Origin: CAVTBT01 sp963733065
Lineage (GTDB): Bacteria; Actinomycetota; Thermoleophilia; Gaiellales; Gaiellaceae
DNA length: 64,000 nucleotides
Direction of reading: 5' to 3'
NCBI GenBank assembly: GCA_963733065.1
Contig: CAVTBT010000003.1
Location: 62,001 to 126,000 of the forward strand
Shown: positions 40,958 to 49,824 of the stretch, piece by piece
Layout: each line of letters begins with the position of its first letter
How positions within the stretch are numbered: the stretch's first letter is position 1
Program-made: the position numbers and the translations under genes
Notes under the pieces: model-generated
Database searches by the model: none
Seen by the model: the letters and a program-made list of their open reading frames with translations, nothing else
What the model was told of the DNA's origin: nothing

Positions 40958-41721
40958 GCCACGACGGCTTCCGCGTCGAGCGGGACGGCGACGTCGCGAC
41001 GATCACGCTCGACGTCCCCGGCAAGCTGAACCGCGTCTCGATGCTCGCCCGCGACCAGCTCGCCGGCGTGTTCGGCGAGCTCGACGCCGACGACGCCGTC
41101 CGCTTCGTCCTCCTGACCGGCGCGGGCGGGGCGTTCACCGCGGGCGGCGACATCGCCGGCTTCCTGCAGCGGAGCCCGTGGGCGGTGTCGCAACTGGCGC
41201 GGAACGTCGGTGCACCGGAGCGCTGCTCGAAGCCGGTCGTCGCCGTCCTGCGCGGGTTCGTGCTCGGAGTCGGGCTCGAGCTCGCGCTCGCGTGCGACTT
41301 CCGCATCGCCGCCGACGACGTGCAGCTCGGGCTGCCGGAGGCGACGATCGGGATGATCCCCGGCTCGGGCGGCACGCAGCGGCTCGCACGCCTGATCGGC
41401 CTGGGCCGCGCGAAGGACGTGATCATGCGCGGCCGCCGGATCCTCTCCGACGAGGCGCTGACGCTCGGGCTCGTCACCGAGGTCGTCCCGGCCGACGAGC
41501 TCGAGGCGACCGCCGCCGGCCTCTGCGACGAGCTCCGCCGCCTCTCGCCGCTCGCGCTCGCGATGGCGAAGCGGGTGCTGAACGCGGCCTACGACGCGCC
41601 GCTCCACGTCGGCCTCGAGCTCGAGGGCCTCGCCTACGGCCTGCTCCAGCAGTCGCACGACTTCCGCGAGGGCGTCGAGGCGTTCGGCGAGAAGCGCCCG
41701 CCGCGGTTCGAGGGCCGCTAG
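40954..41721 (+). CDS. Enoyl-CoA hydratase/isomerase (crotonase family)
   Basis: A 255-aa crotonase. The oxyanion-hole region GAGGAFTAGGDI and the CoA site LGLPEATIGMIPGSGGTQRLA are present. Two Glu residues 20 apart (GLELAL and LPEAT) match the two catalytic glutamates of hydratases, so hydration rather than isomerisation is likely. The ATG overlaps the ligase stop. It ends the Mo-hydroxylase/CoA operon. Confidence 0.92.
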   Translation: MSHDGFRVERDGDVATITLDVPGKLNRVSMLARDQLAGVFGELDADDAVRFVLLTGAGGAFTAGGDIAGFLQRSPWAVSQLARNVGAPERCSKPVVAVLRGFVLGVGLELALACDFRIAADDVQLGLPEATIGMIPGSGGTQRLARLIGLGRAKDVIMRGRRILSDEALTLGLVTEVVPADELEATAAGLCDELRRLSPLALAMAKRVLNAAYDAPLHVGLELEGLAYGLLQQSHDFREGVEAFGEKRPPRFEGR

Positions 41722-41724
41722 GTC

Positions 41725-43032
41725 GTGTCGGAGGTCCGGGGCAGCGCGACGGTGGGCCGCTACGTCCTCACGCTGGGGTCACCACAGGGAACGGTCCTGG
41801 CGCTCGCTGCACAGTCCGAGTCCTCCTCGAGCACGGCAGTCGCGAGGGCGCTCACCGAGCCCCCGCCCGTGGTCGTGGAGCGGCTCGAGGAGCTCGTCGA
41901 GGGCTCGGCCACCGTCACCGACCAGGCGGAGCGATCGCTGGAGCTCTTCAACGCGCTCGCGACCGGCCGGATCCCCGACCGGGAGCTGATCGCCGAGGAG
42001 ATCGACTCCCTGCTCGACCTGCTCAGGCGGCTCGACCGCACCGGCCGGCACGAGGACGCCATTCGCCTGGCGCGCTCGCTCTCGGGCCTGCTCGCGCTCG
42101 TCCTCCGCTGGGCGGCGCTCGTGGAGACCCTGCGGATCGCACTCCGGGCAGCGCGCGCTCTCGGCGCCGGGGTCGACGAGGCCTGGGCGCTCCACGAGCT
42201 GGGGACGCTGGCCGCCGGCGCCGGCGAGCCGGCCGCAGCGACCGCCCAGCTCGAGGACTCACTGCGCCTGCGGGAGCGGATCGGCGACCGGGCGGGCGCG
42301 GAGACGACCGCCGTGAACCTCGACGTGATCCGTGCGTCCGCGGCCTCCGGCGGCGGCGGCGGTCGTCGTCGGTGGCCGCTCGTGGCGGCCGGCGCAGCCG
42401 CGGTCGTCCTGCTCGCGGCGGGCGGGCTGGCATTCGCGCTCGGTGACGGCGACGACGATGCCGCGTCGACCACGGAGAGCACCACGGCGTCGACCGCGGA
42501 GACGACGACGCAGGGCACGACGACGGGGACGGTGCCGCTGCCCGGCCCGGCCTCCGTCACCGAGCAGCCCGCCGAGCTGACGAGCTCGGCCGACGCGACC
42601 CTCGCCTTCACCGCCGGCGGTGCGACCGGGTTCGAGTGCAGCCTCGACGGCGAGGGCTTCTCGGACTGCGACTCGCCGATGACCTACGACGACCTCGCCG
42701 ACGGGCGACACAGCTTCGAGGTGCGCGGCGTGAACGCCACCGGTGCGGGTGAGTCCGCACGGGCCGTCTGGACGGTCGACACGACCGCGCCGACGGTGAC
42801 GATCGACGACCCGACCGCCGACGGCGCAACATGGACCTTCACGTTCACGGCGGACGAGCCGTCGACGTTCGAGTGCAGGGTCGACGACGACGCGTTCGCG
42901 ACGTGCGAGTCGGGATTCGAGTGGGTCGACCCTTCGCCGGGAGACGAGCACACGTTCGAGGTGCGCGCGACCGACGAGGCCGGCAACGTCGGCGAGCCGG
43001 TCAGCGAGACGTTCGGCAACACGGTGGACTGA
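41725..43032 (+). CDS. Surface protein: helical N-terminus, TM helix, Thr-rich stalk, two Cys-paired beta domains
   Basis: A 435-aa protein of unknown function. Residues 40-200 are helical (TPR-like: RRLDRTGRHEDAIRLARSL, AWALHELGTLAAGAGEPAAA). A transmembrane helix (PLVAAGAAAVVLLAAGGLAFAL) lies near 215-238, followed by a Thr/Ser-rich stalk. Two repeats of an Ig-like domain, FECSLDGEGFSDCDSPM and FECRVDDDAFATCESGF, have a short Cys-Cys loop and end in HSFEVRGVNATG or HTFEVRATDEAGN. So the N-terminus is probably cytosolic and the repeats external. The GTG start follows the crotonase by 3 nt. Confidence 0.75.
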   Translation: MSEVRGSATVGRYVLTLGSPQGTVLALAAQSESSSSTAVARALTEPPPVVVERLEELVEGSATVTDQAERSLELFNALATGRIPDRELIAEEIDSLLDLLRRLDRTGRHEDAIRLARSLSGLLALVLRWAALVETLRIALRAARALGAGVDEAWALHELGTLAAGAGEPAAATAQLEDSLRLRERIGDRAGAETTAVNLDVIRASAASGGGGGRRRWPLVAAGAAAVVLLAAGGLAFALGDGDDDAASTTESTTASTAETTTQGTTTGTVPLPGPASVTEQPAELTSSADATLAFTAGGATGFECSLDGEGFSDCDSPMTYDDLADGRHSFEVRGVNATGAGESARAVWTVDTTAPTVTIDDPTADGATWTFTFTADEPSTFECRVDDDAFATCESGFEWVDPSPGDEHTFEVRATDEAGNVGEPVSETFGNTVD

Positions 43033-43035
43033 GCG

Positions 43036-43200
43036 AGGAGGGCTTGGCGAAACGTCGCTCGTCGGCGGGGTGCGCTGGTCGCCGCCGAGGCTAGGACGCA
43101 GGGAGCGTCCATATGTGACATATGGACGCGACTGAGGACGACGCCTCGGCTCGACCAGCGTGACGCGCCGACACAGCTTGATGTTTCGCCAAGCCCTCCT
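43036..43200. repeat. 165-bp imperfect palindrome between convergent genes
   Basis: Outer arms AGGAGGGCTTGGCGAAAC (43036-43053) and its complement at 43183-43200 match over 18 bp. Middle arms are CGCTGGTC...GCCGAGGC (43073-43091) and their complement at 43143-43160. The centre is a perfect 12-bp inverted repeat, GCGTCCATATGT at 43105-43116 and ACATATGGACGC at 43118-43129, around G43117. The whole is symmetric about 43117-43118. It fills the gap and touches the stop of the leftward gene. Confidence 0.85.
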
Positions 43201-43801
43201 AGTCGCCGGCGACGAAGAACAGCCAGTCGCCGGCGGGCGTGATGCCGACGCGGTAGCCGAGGAACGAGCCCGACTGCCGCATCGCGTCGAGCTGCTCCTG
43301 CGGATAGAGCCCCTCGAGGGCCGCCCAGTCCGCGTCCGTGGGGGCGTCCGCGTAGGCGGTCGGCCAGACCCAGTTGCCCTGGTACTCGTGTCCGGCCTGC
43401 CGGAGGCTCTCGACGAGGATCCGCATGACGTCCTCCCCGCGCTCCTCGGCGCCGGCCCAGTAGTCCGCAGCGCTCGTCTCGCCGCCGTAGCTGTACGTGA
43501 ACCCGGTGGCGCCCTCGAGCGCGAGGGCCTGCAGAGCGTCGTAGTCGCACTCGACGGCGGCGTCCGCGATCCGCTGCCGCAGCTCCGCCACGGGCGGCGG
43601 GAGCGCACCGTCCGCCGGCAACGCCGCCGACAACCCCGCGGCCGAGCACTCGCCGTCGGCACCGGCCTCAGCAGTCGTCGTGACCGTCTCGGTCACGGTC
43701 TCGGTGGCGGTCACCGTCACCGTCGAAGCCTCCTCGTCGGCGCTCCCGCACCCTGCGGCGCAGGCCGCGACGAGGGCGAGAACGAGCAGCAGCCGGGCCA
43801 T
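43199..43801 (-). CDS. Lipoprotein of unknown function
   Basis: A 200-aa exported protein. The signal MARLLLVLALVAAC ends in a lipobox ACAAGC with Cys18, followed by a Thr/Val/Glu-rich linker (STVTVTATETVTETVTTT). The globular part (VAELRQRIADAAVECDYDAL, GETSAADYW, TPAGDWLFFVAGD) is beta-alpha mixed and resembles secreted NTF2-like or DUF proteins. The ATG at 43801 lies exactly 6 nt after a TACCCT hexamer, so is probably leaderless. Its stop lies at the palindrome edge. Confidence 0.8.
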   Translation of the reverse strand: MARLLLVLALVAACAAGCGSADEEASTVTVTATETVTETVTTTAEAGADGECSAAGLSAALPADGALPPPVAELRQRIADAAVECDYDALQALALEGATGFTYSYGGETSAADYWAGAEERGEDVMRILVESLRQAGHEYQGNWVWPTAYADAPTDADWAALEGLYPQEQLDAMRQSGSFLGYRVGITPAGDWLFFVAGD

Positions 43802-43807
43802 CCGGCC

Positions 43808-43813
43808 AGGGTA
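43808..43813 (-). promoter_or_regulatory. Leaderless -10 hexamer for the lipoprotein gene
   Basis: TACCCT, 6 nt, then ATG 43801 on the minus strand. Confidence 0.45.
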
Positions 43814-43866
43814 CAGAGCGGCGGCGGACGGCCATCGAGGCCGCCCGCCGCGCTGGATCGAGCCGG

Positions 43867-44082
43867 CTAGCGCCGGTCGACGATCACTTCCTCGCGCTCG
43901 CGGCGAGTGCCGACGCCGCCCCAGCTCGACCAGAAGATCAGCGACATGAGAAGCCCGATCGCCCCCACGATCATGAGGATCACGCCGACGGTCTGGATCT
44001 CGAGGCCCGAAACGGTCGCGTTCACGGCCCAGGTCAGGATCGCACCTGCAGCCAGGAGGATGATGCTCACGCCGATGCCCAT
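43867..44082 (-). CDS. DUF6458-like small membrane protein
   Basis: A 71-aa protein with two transmembrane helices, GIGVSIILLAAGAILTWAV and VGVILMIVGAIGLLMSLIFW, and a basic/acidic tail RREREEVIVDRR. ATG 44082 follows a GGAGC Shine-Dalgarno. Such two-helix proteins are abundant in actinobacteria; the function is unknown. Confidence 0.82.
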   Translation of the reverse strand: MGIGVSIILLAAGAILTWAVNATVSGLEIQTVGVILMIVGAIGLLMSLIFWSSWGGVGTRREREEVIVDRR

Positions 44083-44142
44083 GTTTGCTCCCTTCTCCAC
44101 GTCAGGATGTGCGGAAGGCAAACGCACGGAGGCCGCGGCGGG

Positions 44143-45000
44143 TTACGGGCGTGACGTAAAGAGTGCGTATGTGCGGTCTGTGACGTACCCGAGGCGCCCG
44201 TAGAGCCGCGCCGCGCCGGTCGGGTTGTCGGCGTCGACCTTGAGCCCGACCCGGGTCGTCCCGGCCTCGCGATAGCGGTGCGCCGCGTGGTGGAGCAGCG
44301 CCTCGCCGAGCCCCTGCCGGCGACGGGCCGGATGGACGGCGAGATCCTTCACCCAGCCGCCGGCCGGGTCTGCAGACCACGTCAGGCAGCAGCCCGCCAA
44401 CACACCGTCCGCGCCCTCCGCGAGGTGCCAGAAGGCCGGATCGAAGTCGGGGTTCCCCACCGTCATGAAGTGCAGCCATTCGTCGAACGGCTCGACCCGG
44501 TCGTTGGTGTCCGCGAACGCCAGCTCCAGGAAGGCGTGCAGCCGACGCGCGTCCTCGTCCTGGTAGGTCCGCAGCTCCACGTCAGCCGGGAAGACCGGTC
44601 GGGGCGGCTCCTGCTCGAGATCGAGCCACATGCGCAGCACGTCCCGCTTGCGCGTCCAGCCGGCGGCCTCGTAGGCGGCGACGCCGCTCGTGTCCCGGGT
44701 GGTCACGACCGCCTCCAGGTGCTCGTCGCCCCGCTCGCGCGCCCGCGTGGCGACGAGCGGCAGGAGCTCCGCGATCTCGCCGCGCGCGGCCACGTCGCCG
44801 CCGGGCTTCAGGGCGGCGTAGCCGACGACCTCGCCGTCCTCCTCGACGAGCCAGTGGTCGCGCCCGACGTCGAAGCCGGGCGACTGCCATTCCCGCCGGA
44901 TCACGTCGGCCACGAAGTCGGTCTCGTCGACGGCCTTCGACCAGCGCAGGAGCAGCGCGTGGACGCGCTCGAGGTCGGCCGGCACGGCGGGCCTGATCAC
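44143..45000 (-). CDS. Tandem GNAT N-acetyltransferase
   Basis: A 285-aa protein. The first GNAT-like half (1-140) has VVGYAALKPGG and EAVVTTRDTSGVAAYEAAGW; the second half (155-285) has the acetyl-CoA motif A, WVKDLAVHPARRRQGLGEAL, and NPTGAARLYGRLGYV. The first motif A is weak, so catalysis probably resides in the second domain. The GTG start overlaps the amidase stop. It ends the leftward catabolic chain. Confidence 0.86.
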   Translation of the reverse strand: MIRPAVPADLERVHALLLRWSKAVDETDFVADVIRREWQSPGFDVGRDHWLVEEDGEVVGYAALKPGGDVAARGEIAELLPLVATRARERGDEHLEAVVTTRDTSGVAAYEAAGWTRKRDVLRMWLDLEQEPPRPVFPADVELRTYQDEDARRLHAFLELAFADTNDRVEPFDEWLHFMTVGNPDFDPAFWHLAEGADGVLAGCCLTWSADPAGGWVKDLAVHPARRRQGLGEALLHHAAHRYREAGTTRVGLKVDADNPTGAARLYGRLGYVTDRTYALFTSRP

Positions 45001-46113
45001 CCGCGCTCCCACGCGAGGCCCGCCGCGAGCACTGTCTCGTCGTCGGGCGCGACGAGCTGCAGGTTGCCGATCGCGAGCCCGGCCCAGCCGATCAGGTTGA
45101 CCCAGCGGAGGAACGCCGAGAACGGGAGGCGCACCTCGAGCTCGTCGCAGTCCTCGGGCGGCAGCTCGACGGCCATGCACGGCGCGACGTAGAGATCGAC
45201 CTCCGGCCGGTAGCCGCGCCACTCCTCGACCGCGAGGTAGGCCCGTCCCACCTCGTCCCGGTCGACCTGGTGCGCGAGCTCGAGCTTCGTGCGGCAGTTG
45301 TCCCCGTACTCGTCGGCGCGGGCCGGGAAGGTCGCGGCATGCGAGCGCGCAGCCTCATGGAAGAACAGCGGCCAGGTGTTGTCGGACGGCTCGGGCACCG
45401 ACGCCTCGACGACGCGCGCCCCGAGCCGCTGCAGGTCGGCCGTCCACGCGTCGACCAGGTCGCTCGTCGGCACCTCGGCGCCCGGCGTCGCCGACGGCGG
45501 CCGCCGCAGCACGCCGACCGTCCGCCCCTCGAGCCGCGGCTCGGGGACCGGCTTCCCGGTCAGCACCGACCAGAGCAGCGCCACGTCCTCGACCGACCTG
45601 GCCATCGGCCCGACGGTGTCGATCGACGGCACGAGCGGGAAGACGCCCTCGGTCGGCACCGACCCCCACCGCGGCTTCAGGCCGACGGTTCCGCAGCATG
45701 CCGACGGCAGCCGGATCGAGCAGCCGGTGTCGCTGCCGAGGCCGAGCTCGACGAGGCCCGCGGCGAGGGCCGCGGCGTTGCCGCTCGAGGAGCCGCCCGT
45801 CGTGCGGCCCGGGCTGGGCCGGGTTCCGCACGGTGCCGTACCAGGGGTTCTGGCCGGTGACGTTCCAGGCGAACTCCGGCAGGCTCGCCTTCCCCACGAG
45901 GACGGCGCCCGCGTCGAGCAGCCGCTGCGCGGCGGGCGCGGTGCGCTCGGGCACGTGGTCGCCGTAGATTCGCGAGCCGTACGTCGTGCGGACGCCGGCC
46001 GTGTCGATCAGGTCCTTGACGAGCAGCGTCCGCCCGGCGAGCGGCCCCTCGGCGGCCGTCTGCACGGGCTCGTCGAGCCAGGTGATGACGGCGTTGCCGT
46101 CGTCGCGGCTCAT
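44997..46113 (-). CDS. Amidase signature family protein, frameshifted
   Basis: Amidase-type hydrolase, about 370 aa when repaired. The first part reads LLVKDLIDTAGVRTTYGS (catalytic Lys) and LVGKASLPEFAWNVTGQN. The frame shifts near 45805-45820, and the remainder reads TTGGSSSGNAAAL (cis-Ser), GSDTGCSIRLPSACCG (nucleophilic Ser) and VPTEGVFPLVPSIDTVGPMAR. Overlaps with RidA and GNAT at both ends are preserved, favouring a sequence error. It would hydrolyse an amide or act as a transamidase-like enzyme; the substrate is unknown. Confidence 0.82.
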
Positions 46114-46502
46114 CGGGCCACGAGGGCCACGGCCTCGACCTCGATCTTCGCGCCCGGGATCGCCAGCCGCGAGATCTCGACGAGCGTGCTCGCCGGGCGC
46201 GTCTCCCCGAACACCTCCTGGCGGACGGGGTTGACGAGCGGCCGGTCGTCGACGTCCGTCAGGAACACCGTCACCTTGACCACGTCGGCGAAGGATGCGC
46301 CGGCGGCGGCGAGCACATCGCCGATGTTCCGGAAGACCTGTCTCGCCTGCTCGACGACGTCGTCACCGCCGACGAGGCGCCCCTCGCCGTCGACAGCCAC
46401 CACGCCGCTCACGAACAGGAGGTCGCCGGCACGGACGGCATCCGTGTAGTGCGAGATCGGCGCCGCCTGGCCGTCGACCCGAATCTCCTCCCTGCCGCTC
46501 AT
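46110..46502 (-). CDS. RidA family protein (enamine/imine deaminase-like)
   Basis: A 130-aa RidA/YjgF/UK114 homologue. Conserved elements are YTDAVRAGDLLFVSGVV, VEQARQVFRNIGDVLAAAG, VKVTVFLTDVDD and a C-terminal GETRPASTLVEISRLAIPGAKIEVEAVA, which includes the Arg and Glu of the active site. It overlaps both neighbours. In this operon it probably hydrolyses an enamine or imine intermediate. Confidence 0.93.
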   Translation of the reverse strand: MSGREEIRVDGQAAPISHYTDAVRAGDLLFVSGVVAVDGEGRLVGGDDVVEQARQVFRNIGDVLAAAGASFADVVKVTVFLTDVDDRPLVNPVRQEVFGETRPASTLVEISRLAIPGAKIEVEAVALVAR

Positions 46503-48160
46503 GACCCCGCCAGCGCCGCTTCCCGCAGCCCGGTCAGCGTCGCGCGCGGCGTGATCGCCTCGGGATCGACCGTCAGGGTCAGCAGCGCCGGCCGGCCGGC
46601 GTCGAGCGCCCGGTCGAAGGCAGCCGCAAAGTCGTCCGTGCGCTCGACCCGCTCGCCGAGCGCCCCGAAGGACTTCGCGTACGCGGCGAAGTCGGGGTTG
46701 ACGAGGTCGGTACCGCTGACCCGTCCCGGGTACTCGCGCTCCTGGTGCATGCGGATCGTGCCCAGCATGCCGTTGTCGACGACGATCACGACGAACGGAA
46801 GCTCGTACTGCACGGCCGTCGCCAGCTCCTGGCCGCACATGAGGAAGTCGCCGTCGCCGGACAGGCACACGACCGTCCGCCCCGGATGGGTGGCGGCGGC
46901 GGCGACGGCCGCCGGCACTCCGTAGCCCATGGCACCGCTCGTCGGCGCCAGGCAGGTGCGGTAGCGGTGGAACTCGTAGAAGCGATGGGCCCAGACCGAG
47001 TAGTTGCCCGCGCCGTTCGTCAGGATCGCGTCGTCCGGCAGCCGGTCCCTGAGCACCGCCATGACCTCCCCCAGGTCGACCGGGCCGGGCATCGGCGTGT
47101 GGCGGAGGTTGTCGACGTACTCGGCCCGGGCCTGCTCCGTCCGCGCGCGCCAGCGGGCGCCGTCGAGCTCGAGCGTGCGGAGCGCGGCCGCGAACTCCGG
47201 CCCGGCCGCGACCACGCCGAGCTCGGGGCGGTACACGCGGCCGACCTCCTCCGCTCCGGCATGCACGTGGATCAGCGTCTGCCGTGGGACGGGCGGCTCG
47301 ACGAGCGTGTAGCCCGCGGTTGTCATCTCGCCGAGGCGGGCGCCGACGACGAGGAGCACGTCGGCCTCGCGGACGCGCGCGGCGAGCCGCGGGTCGGGGC
47401 CGATGCCGACGTGACCGACGTACGACGACGAGCCGTTGTCGACGTAGTCCTGGCAGCGGAACGAGGTGCCGACGGGCAGCGCGGCCGCCTCGCAGAACGC
47501 CTGCAGATCGGCGGCAGCGGCGGCGCTCCACGGCTGCCCGCCGACGAGGACGAACGGCCGCTCTGCTCCGGCCAGCAGCTCGCGCGTGCGCTCCAAATCC
47601 TCGGGGCAGGGATGGGCACGGATCTCGTGGGCCGGCGGCGCGTCGTCGACCTCGGCCTCCTCCACGAGCATGTCCTCCGGCAGCGACAGGACGACGGGGC
47701 CGGGACGGCCGGAGAGTGCCGTGGCGTACGCACGTCCGAGCAGCTCCGGGATCCGCGCCGCCGAGTCCACCTCGCACGCCCATTTCGCGAGCGGGGCGAA
47801 CATCGTCTCGAAGTCGACCTCCTGGAACGCCTCCCGACCGCGCATCGAGCGGGCCACCTGGCCGACGAGCAGGAGCATCGGCGTCGAGTCCTGGAACGCC
47901 GTGTGCACACCGACCGAGGCGTGCGTTGCGCCCGGGCCGCGCGTGACCATGCAGATGCCCGGCCGGCCGGTCAGCTTCCCGTAGGCCTCGGCCATGTTCG
48001 CGGCGCCGGCCTCGTGGCGGCAGGTCAGGTAGCGAAGCGGCGCGTCGACGAGCGCGTCCAGCACGGCGAGGTAGCTCTCGCCGGGAACGCCGAACGCGAG
48101 GTCGGCGCCCTGCGCCACCAGGCCGTCGACGAGGATCTGCCCGCCGGTGCGCACCGTCAC
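46499..48160 (-). CDS. ThDP-dependent decarboxylase/synthase (acetolactate synthase/benzoylformate decarboxylase family)
   Basis: A 553-aa thiamin-diphosphate enzyme. The N-terminal cofactor Glu is in RHEAGAANMAEAYGK, and the C-terminal Mg-ThDP site runs from GDGDFLMCGQEL to VVDNGMLGTIRM. It has the regular three-domain layout, but the substrate pocket does not identify ALS, benzoylformate or oxalyl-CoA specificity. The GTG start overlaps the cupin stop. It is probably a 2-keto-acid decarboxylase of the catabolic operon. Confidence 0.9.
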   Translation of the reverse strand: MTVRTGGQILVDGLVAQGADLAFGVPGESYLAVLDALVDAPLRYLTCRHEAGAANMAEAYGKLTGRPGICMVTRGPGATHASVGVHTAFQDSTPMLLLVGQVARSMRGREAFQEVDFETMFAPLAKWACEVDSAARIPELLGRAYATALSGRPGPVVLSLPEDMLVEEAEVDDAPPAHEIRAHPCPEDLERTRELLAGAERPFVLVGGQPWSAAAAADLQAFCEAAALPVGTSFRCQDYVDNGSSSYVGHVGIGPDPRLAARVREADVLLVVGARLGEMTTAGYTLVEPPVPRQTLIHVHAGAEEVGRVYRPELGVVAAGPEFAAALRTLELDGARWRARTEQARAEYVDNLRHTPMPGPVDLGEVMAVLRDRLPDDAILTNGAGNYSVWAHRFYEFHRYRTCLAPTSGAMGYGVPAAVAAAATHPGRTVVCLSGDGDFLMCGQELATAVQYELPFVVIVVDNGMLGTIRMHQEREYPGRVSGTDLVNPDFAAYAKSFGALGERVERTDDFAAAFDRALDAGRPALLTLTVDPEAITPRATLTGLREAALAGS

Positions 48161-48753
48161 AGCGACACCGGCTCCTCGAGGAAGACCGTCGCCCGCTGGC
48201 GACCTGGGCGCTCCTGGTCGGCCGGGTCGAGGTAGCGAATCGTCCGCCGGCCGCGCCACTCGCCCGGCAGCACCAGCACGCGCACGAACGCCGTGTCGGC
48301 CGACTCCGAGGCAGTCGCCACGACCGGGTGCTCTGCGCCCTCGAACCAGGCGTCGAGCGGGCCGTAGGTGGTCGTGCCCGCCGCCTCCTCGATGCGCAGC
48401 GAGCCGGCGAGCAGACAGCGGATGCCCGGGCCAGGGTGGACGTGGCGGTACGCGACGCCGCCCGGCTGGAAGTCGATGCGGTCGCAGCGCACGACGTACT
48501 CCGCCCACGGGTCGAGCTCGACGCGCGAGGCGAGCTTCGCGCCCTCCGGCTCCCAGTCGGTGAGCTCCCACCGCAAGATGGTCGCGCCCTCGTGGCCGGC
48601 CTGCAGCGACGCCTCACCCTCGCCGAACCACGCGTCGTTCGCCCGCAGGCTCGAGACCTCGCCCGACGCGACGTACAGGACGCGGCTGCAGGCGGGCAGC
48701 CCGCGCGACTCCCCGGGCGCGAAGAGATCCTCGTAGAGCGCCAATGTCCTCAA
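48157..48753 (-). CDS. Cupin-fold protein (cupin_2-like)
   Basis: A 198-aa protein of beta-strand repeats (AGHEGATILRWELTD, VVRCDRIDFQPGGVAYRHVH, PGIRCLLAGSLRIEEAAGTT) with metal-type His in YRHVHPGPG. TTG 48753 overlaps the SDR stop (TTGA); a second TTG at 48744 is an alternative. No catalytic assignment. Confidence 0.78.
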   Translation of the reverse strand: MRTLALYEDLFAPGESRGLPACSRVLYVASGEVSSLRANDAWFGEGEASLQAGHEGATILRWELTDWEPEGAKLASRVELDPWAEYVVRCDRIDFQPGGVAYRHVHPGPGIRCLLAGSLRIEEAAGTTTYGPLDAWFEGAEHPVVATASESADTAFVRVLVLPGEWRGRRTIRYLDPADQERPGRQRATVFLEEPVSL

Positions 48754-49493
48754 TGGAAGTACTGGCCGCCGTCGATGACCATGGTCTGGCCGGTGACGAA
48801 GTCGGCGTCGGGGGTGCAGAGGAAGACGACCGCCCCGACCACGTCGTCGGGCAGCTGGTCGCGCTGGATCGTTCGTGCGGCGACGGAGACGTCGCGGAGC
48901 TTCTCGACGACCTCCGGATGGGCCTGCACGCCGTCGCTCATGGTGAACCCCGGCGCCACGCAGTTGACGTGGATCCCGGCGCTTCCCACCTCTTTCGCCA
49001 GCGCCCGCGTCAGGGCCACGATCGCGCCCTTGCTCGTCACGTAGTGGAGCAGGAACGGCACGCCGCGGAACGGCGTCCCCGACGAGATGTTGACGATCTT
49101 GCCGCCGCCCGCGTCGCGCATCGCCGGCACGGCCGACCGGCACGTGAGGAACATCGAGGCGACGTTGACGTCCATCACGCGCCGCCACTCCTCGAGCGGG
49201 ATCTGCTCGAACGGGCGCATGGCGAGCGATGCGTAGAGGCCGGCGTTGTTGACGAGGATGTCGAGCCGGCCGCAGCGGTCGATCGTCTCGGCGACCATGC
49301 GGTCGGCGCCGTCCTCGGAGGCGACGTCGACCGTGAGCCCGACGCCTCCGTCGAGCTCCGCCGCCGCCTCCTCCGCACGCTCGAGGTCGGCGATCACGAC
49401 GCGCGCGCCCTCGCGGGCCAGCCCGGCGGCGATCGCGCGGCCGATGCCCTGCGCCCCACCGGTCACGACCGCGACCTTCTCGTCCAGCCTCAT
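48750..49493 (-). CDS. SDR family oxidoreductase
   Basis: A 247-aa classical SDR. TGGAQGIGRAIA nucleotide loop, NNAG, catalytic Ser in ISSGTPF, and Tyr/Lys in HYVTSKGAI. The GFTMSDG and VIDGGQYF C-terminus is typical. It overlaps NIPSNAP and the cupin by 4 nt at each side. Confidence 0.93.
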   Translation of the reverse strand: MRLDEKVAVVTGGAQGIGRAIAAGLAREGARVVIADLERAEEAAAELDGGVGLTVDVASEDGADRMVAETIDRCGRLDILVNNAGLYASLAMRPFEQIPLEEWRRVMDVNVASMFLTCRSAVPAMRDAGGGKIVNISSGTPFRGVPFLLHYVTSKGAIVALTRALAKEVGSAGIHVNCVAPGFTMSDGVQAHPEVVEKLRDVSVAARTIQRDQLPDDVVGAVVFLCTPDADFVTGQTMVIDGGQYFH

Positions 49494-49804
49494 CGAATCG
49501 GCGAGAACGCGGTGGGGACGAGGATGCGGTTCTGCTGGGTGTGGATCAGCGGCTGGATCTTCGCCAGGAACGCCTGCCAGCGGGCGTCGGCCTGCAGCCG
49601 GGCGCGGCGCTCCTCCCGCTCGCCCAGCGACTCGTAGCCCCAGAGGCTGACGTAGGTCGAGAGCGCGCCGATGTCGACGGTGAACACGCCGAGGAGCCGT
49701 CCCAGCAACTCCTGCTGCAGGACGATGCCCTCCGTCTCGTAGAGGCGCACGAGCTCGGGCAGCTTCCCCGTGAACACGTGGTAGTCGCGCTGCTCGACAA
49801 TCAT
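49490..49804 (-). CDS. NIPSNAP family protein
   Basis: A 104-aa ferredoxin-like alpha/beta-barrel (Dabb) protein. QRDYHVFTGKLPELVRLYE starts it, and LWGYESLGEREERRARL, WQAFLAKIQPLI and a C-terminal strand complete the fold. NIPSNAP proteins in bacteria are typically small-ligand binding or unassigned. It lies next to ALDH and SDR genes of the operon. ATG 49804. Confidence 0.85.
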   Translation of the reverse strand: MIVEQRDYHVFTGKLPELVRLYETEGIVLQQELLGRLLGVFTVDIGALSTYVSLWGYESLGEREERRARLQADARWQAFLAKIQPLIHTQQNRILVPTAFSPIR

Positions 49805-49824
49805 GGCGCTTCTCCGCTGCCGAG

